Origin: JBARCX01 sp049794535
GTDB taxonomy: Bacteria > Pseudomonadota > Gammaproteobacteria > Xanthomonadales > Rhodanobacteraceae
DNA length: 10,910 nucleotides
NCBI GenBank assembly: GCA_049794535.1
Contig: JBARCX010000260.1
Span: forward strand, 1-10,910
Reading direction: 5' to 3'
In this document: piece by piece, positions 9,102-10,910 of the stretch
Layout: every line of letters begins with the position of its first letter
Position numbering within the stretch: position 1 is the first letter of the stretch
The notes under the pieces: model-generated
The model's input: only the letters and a program-made list of their open reading frames with translations
Told to the model about the DNA's origin: nothing
The model's database searches: none
Translations under genes and position numbers: made by a program

Positions 9102-10778
9102 ATGAGCGCGACCAAGGAATTCGACTACATCATCATCGGCGCCGGATCTGCCGGTAACGTGCTAGCTACTCGCCTGACCGAGGATGCTGGCGTCAGTGTG
9201 CTGCTATTGGAAGCCGGTGGCCCGGATTACCGCCTCGACTTTCGTACGCAGATGCCCGCGGCGCTGGCTTACCCGCTGCAGGGCCGTCGCTATAACTGGG
9301 CGTATCTGACCGACCCCGAGCCGAATATGAATAATCGTCGGATGGAATGCGGTCGCGGCAAAGGGCTAGGCGGATCATCGCTGATCAATGGCATGTGCTA
9401 CATCCGCGGCAACGCGATGGATTACAACCATTGGGCGAAGCGGCCAGGCCTGGAAAACTGGACCTATCTGGATTGCCTGCCCTATTTCAAGAAGGCCGAA
9501 ACGCGCGACATCGGCCCCAATGACTATCACGGCGGTGATGGCCCAGTGAGTGTTACCACGCCGAAAGCCGGCAACAATGTGCTGTTTCACGCGATGGTCG
9601 AAGCAGGCGTCCAAGCCGGCTATCCGCAGACGGATGATCTGAACGGTTATCAGCAGGAAGGCTTCGGCCCTATGGATCGAACGGTCACACCACAGGGTCG
9701 TCGCGCGAGTACTGCGCGTGGTTACCTGGACCAGGCACGTGCACGACCGAACCTCACCATCGTCACCCACGCACTCACCGATCGCATTCTGTTCTCGGGC
9801 AAGCGTGCGGTCGGCGTGGCGTGGCTGCAAAACGATCAACCACAGCAAGCCCGCGCGCGTCGTGAAGTGCTGTTGTGCGGCGGTGCAATTGCTTCGCCGC
9901 AGATTCTGCAACGCTCCGGCGTCGGCCCCGCCGACTTGCTGCGTGAGCTCGATATCGAACTGGTACATCACCTACCCGGTGTCGGTGCGAATTTGCAGGA
10001 CCATCTGGAGATGTACCTGCAGTACGAGTGCAAGCAGCCGGTATCGCTTGCCCCTGCATTGAAGCTGCATAACCAACCGAAGATTGGTGCTGAGTGGTTA
10101 TTCTTTGGCACCGGCATCGGCGCCAGCAACCAGTTCGAAGCCGGTGGATTCATCCGTTCGCATGAAGAATTCGAATGGCCGAATCTGCAGTATCACTTCC
10201 TGCCGGTGGCGATTAACTACAACGGCTCCAATCCGATCAAGGTGCATAGCTTCCAGGCGCATGTCGGCTCCATGCGCTCGCCAAGCCGCGGACGTATTCA
10301 TGTGAGCTCGCGCGACCCGCGCAAAGATCCAAGCATCCTGTTCAATTACATGTCGCACGAACAGGATTGGCGTGAATTCCGCGCGGCCATTCGCATCACG
10401 CGCGACATTTTCAAACAGAAAGCTCTGGCACCGTACTGTGGCCGCGAAATCTCGCCCAGTGCGGACGTGCAGACCGATGCCGAGCTGGATGCCTTTGTTC
10501 GCGCGCATGCCGAAACCGCTTATCACCCGTCCTGTTCAAACCAGATGGGTAATACCGATATGTGTGTGGTCGACGGCGAAGGGCGTGTGCATGGCATGGA
10601 AGGCTTGCGCATCGTCGATGCCTCGATCATGCCGCAGGTAACTACCGGCAACCTCAACGCACCGACGATCATGATGGCGGAGAAGATCGCCGATGCGATT
10701 CGCGGCCGCAACCCGCTACCGCGTGTCATCGTGCCCTACCACATGGCTAACGGTGCACCATTGCGTCGAAGCGTCTAA
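9102..10778 (+). CDS. betA: BetA, choline dehydrogenase (GMC oxidoreductase)
   Basis: A membrane-associated FAD enzyme that oxidises choline to betaine aldehyde, the first step of glycine betaine synthesis. It has 558 residues, against about 556 in E. coli. The N-terminal FAD-binding fold reads FDYIIIGAGSAGNVLATRL (7-25), with GAGSAG at 13-18 and LLLEAGG at 34-40. The first GMC signature is at about 84-104 (GKGLGGSSLINGMCYIRG) and the second at about 261-275 (GAIASPQILQRSGVG). The catalytic pair near the C-terminus is His475 in TAYHPSCSNQMG and Asn519 in TTGNLNAPT. The start at 9102 has GGAG at 9093-9096. The frame stays open upstream to 8844 inside betB, but that would put 86 residues before the FAD fold, so it was rejected. 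It is the last gene of betIBA. Confidence 0.96.
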   Translation: MSATKEFDYIIIGAGSAGNVLATRLTEDAGVSVLLLEAGGPDYRLDFRTQMPAALAYPLQGRRYNWAYLTDPEPNMNNRRMECGRGKGLGGSSLINGMCYIRGNAMDYNHWAKRPGLENWTYLDCLPYFKKAETRDIGPNDYHGGDGPVSVTTPKAGNNVLFHAMVEAGVQAGYPQTDDLNGYQQEGFGPMDRTVTPQGRRASTARGYLDQARARPNLTIVTHALTDRILFSGKRAVGVAWLQNDQPQQARARREVLLCGGAIASPQILQRSGVGPADLLRELDIELVHHLPGVGANLQDHLEMYLQYECKQPVSLAPALKLHNQPKIGAEWLFFGTGIGASNQFEAGGFIRSHEEFEWPNLQYHFLPVAINYNGSNPIKVHSFQAHVGSMRSPSRGRIHVSSRDPRKDPSILFNYMSHEQDWREFRAAIRITRDIFKQKALAPYCGREISPSADVQTDAELDAFVRAHAETAYHPSCSNQMGNTDMCVVDGEGRVHGMEGLRIVDASIMPQVTTGNLNAPTIMMAEKIADAIRGRNPLPRVIVPYHMANGAPLRRSV

Positions 10779-10910
10779 CTAGACCGTAAGAGACTTCCGG
10801 TCAACTCCGGACGCATGATGCCTTTTCCCCATGCGTTCGGGCTGCTGCAGGTCATCGTATTGCCTTCTGTGTTGTATCGTTCGCATCAGTGTTGCGCGGT
10901 CTTAACGCAT
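10779..10910. other. Region downstream of betA to the window edge
   Basis: About 130 bases with no recognisable gene. It contains the stem-loop listed separately and a weaker GACCG/CGGTC pairing (10782-10786 with 10798-10802). Confidence 0.5.
10807..10840 (+). terminator. Stem-loop downstream of betIBA (possible terminator or 3' processing hairpin)
   Basis: CCGGACGCATG (10807-10817) pairs with CATGCGTTCGG (10830-10840): eleven pairs, one of them G-U, around a 12-nt loop. It starts 28 nt after the betA stop. No T-run follows, so an intrinsic terminator is not proven; it could protect the mRNA 3' end. Confidence 0.45.

Noticed and set aside
9375..9971. 198-residue minus-strand frame opposite betA
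   Set aside because: Antisense shadow of betA in GC-rich DNA, with no recognisable protein features.

Overview
The window looks like chromosome of a GC-rich gammaproteobacterium. The M13-type peptidase lipoprotein, the pertactin-like autotransporter, the MliC-type lysozyme inhibitor and an E. coli-like bet cluster together suggest the Xanthomonadales/Rhodanobacteraceae group (Dyella or Rhodanobacter relatives). That placement is inferred from protein style, not from a search. I see no IS element, phage gene, tRNA, rRNA or CRISPR array.

Left part (1-4443), cell-envelope genes. A leftward gene running off the left edge encodes the N-terminus of an M13-family metallopeptidase lipoprotein (1-378). 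After a roughly 300-base gap, a small rightward gene encodes an MliC/PliC-type lysozyme-inhibitor lipoprotein (682-1032). It converges on a large leftward autotransporter gene (1063-4032). The autotransporter has a signal peptide, a Thr/Asn/Gly-rich beta-helical passenger, an autochaperone-like segment, a 17-unit Thr-Pro linker encoded by a pure hexanucleotide repeat, and a C-terminal beta-barrel. About 410 non-coding bases lie upstream of it.

Right part (4444-10778), choline/glycine betaine module. A divergent regulatory region (about 6762-6937) carries a perfect 14-bp palindrome, ATTGAACGTTCAAT, whose two halves double as the -35 boxes of opposing promoters. Rightward runs betI-betB-betA: repressor, betaine aldehyde dehydrogenase and choline dehydrogenase. 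Leftward runs a BCCT-family transporter at the betT position, followed by a TorF-type putative porin whose ATG overlaps the transporter stop codon (ATGA).

Inferred working: choline or a related compound crosses the outer membrane (possibly through the porin) and the inner membrane (BCCT carrier). BetA oxidises choline to betaine aldehyde and BetB oxidises that to glycine betaine. BetI represses both transcripts until choline is present.

The least ordinary points are the transporter-porin coupling, the missing C-terminal regulatory domain and missing Asp of E. coli-type BetT in this transporter, and the fully symmetric shared operator/promoter.
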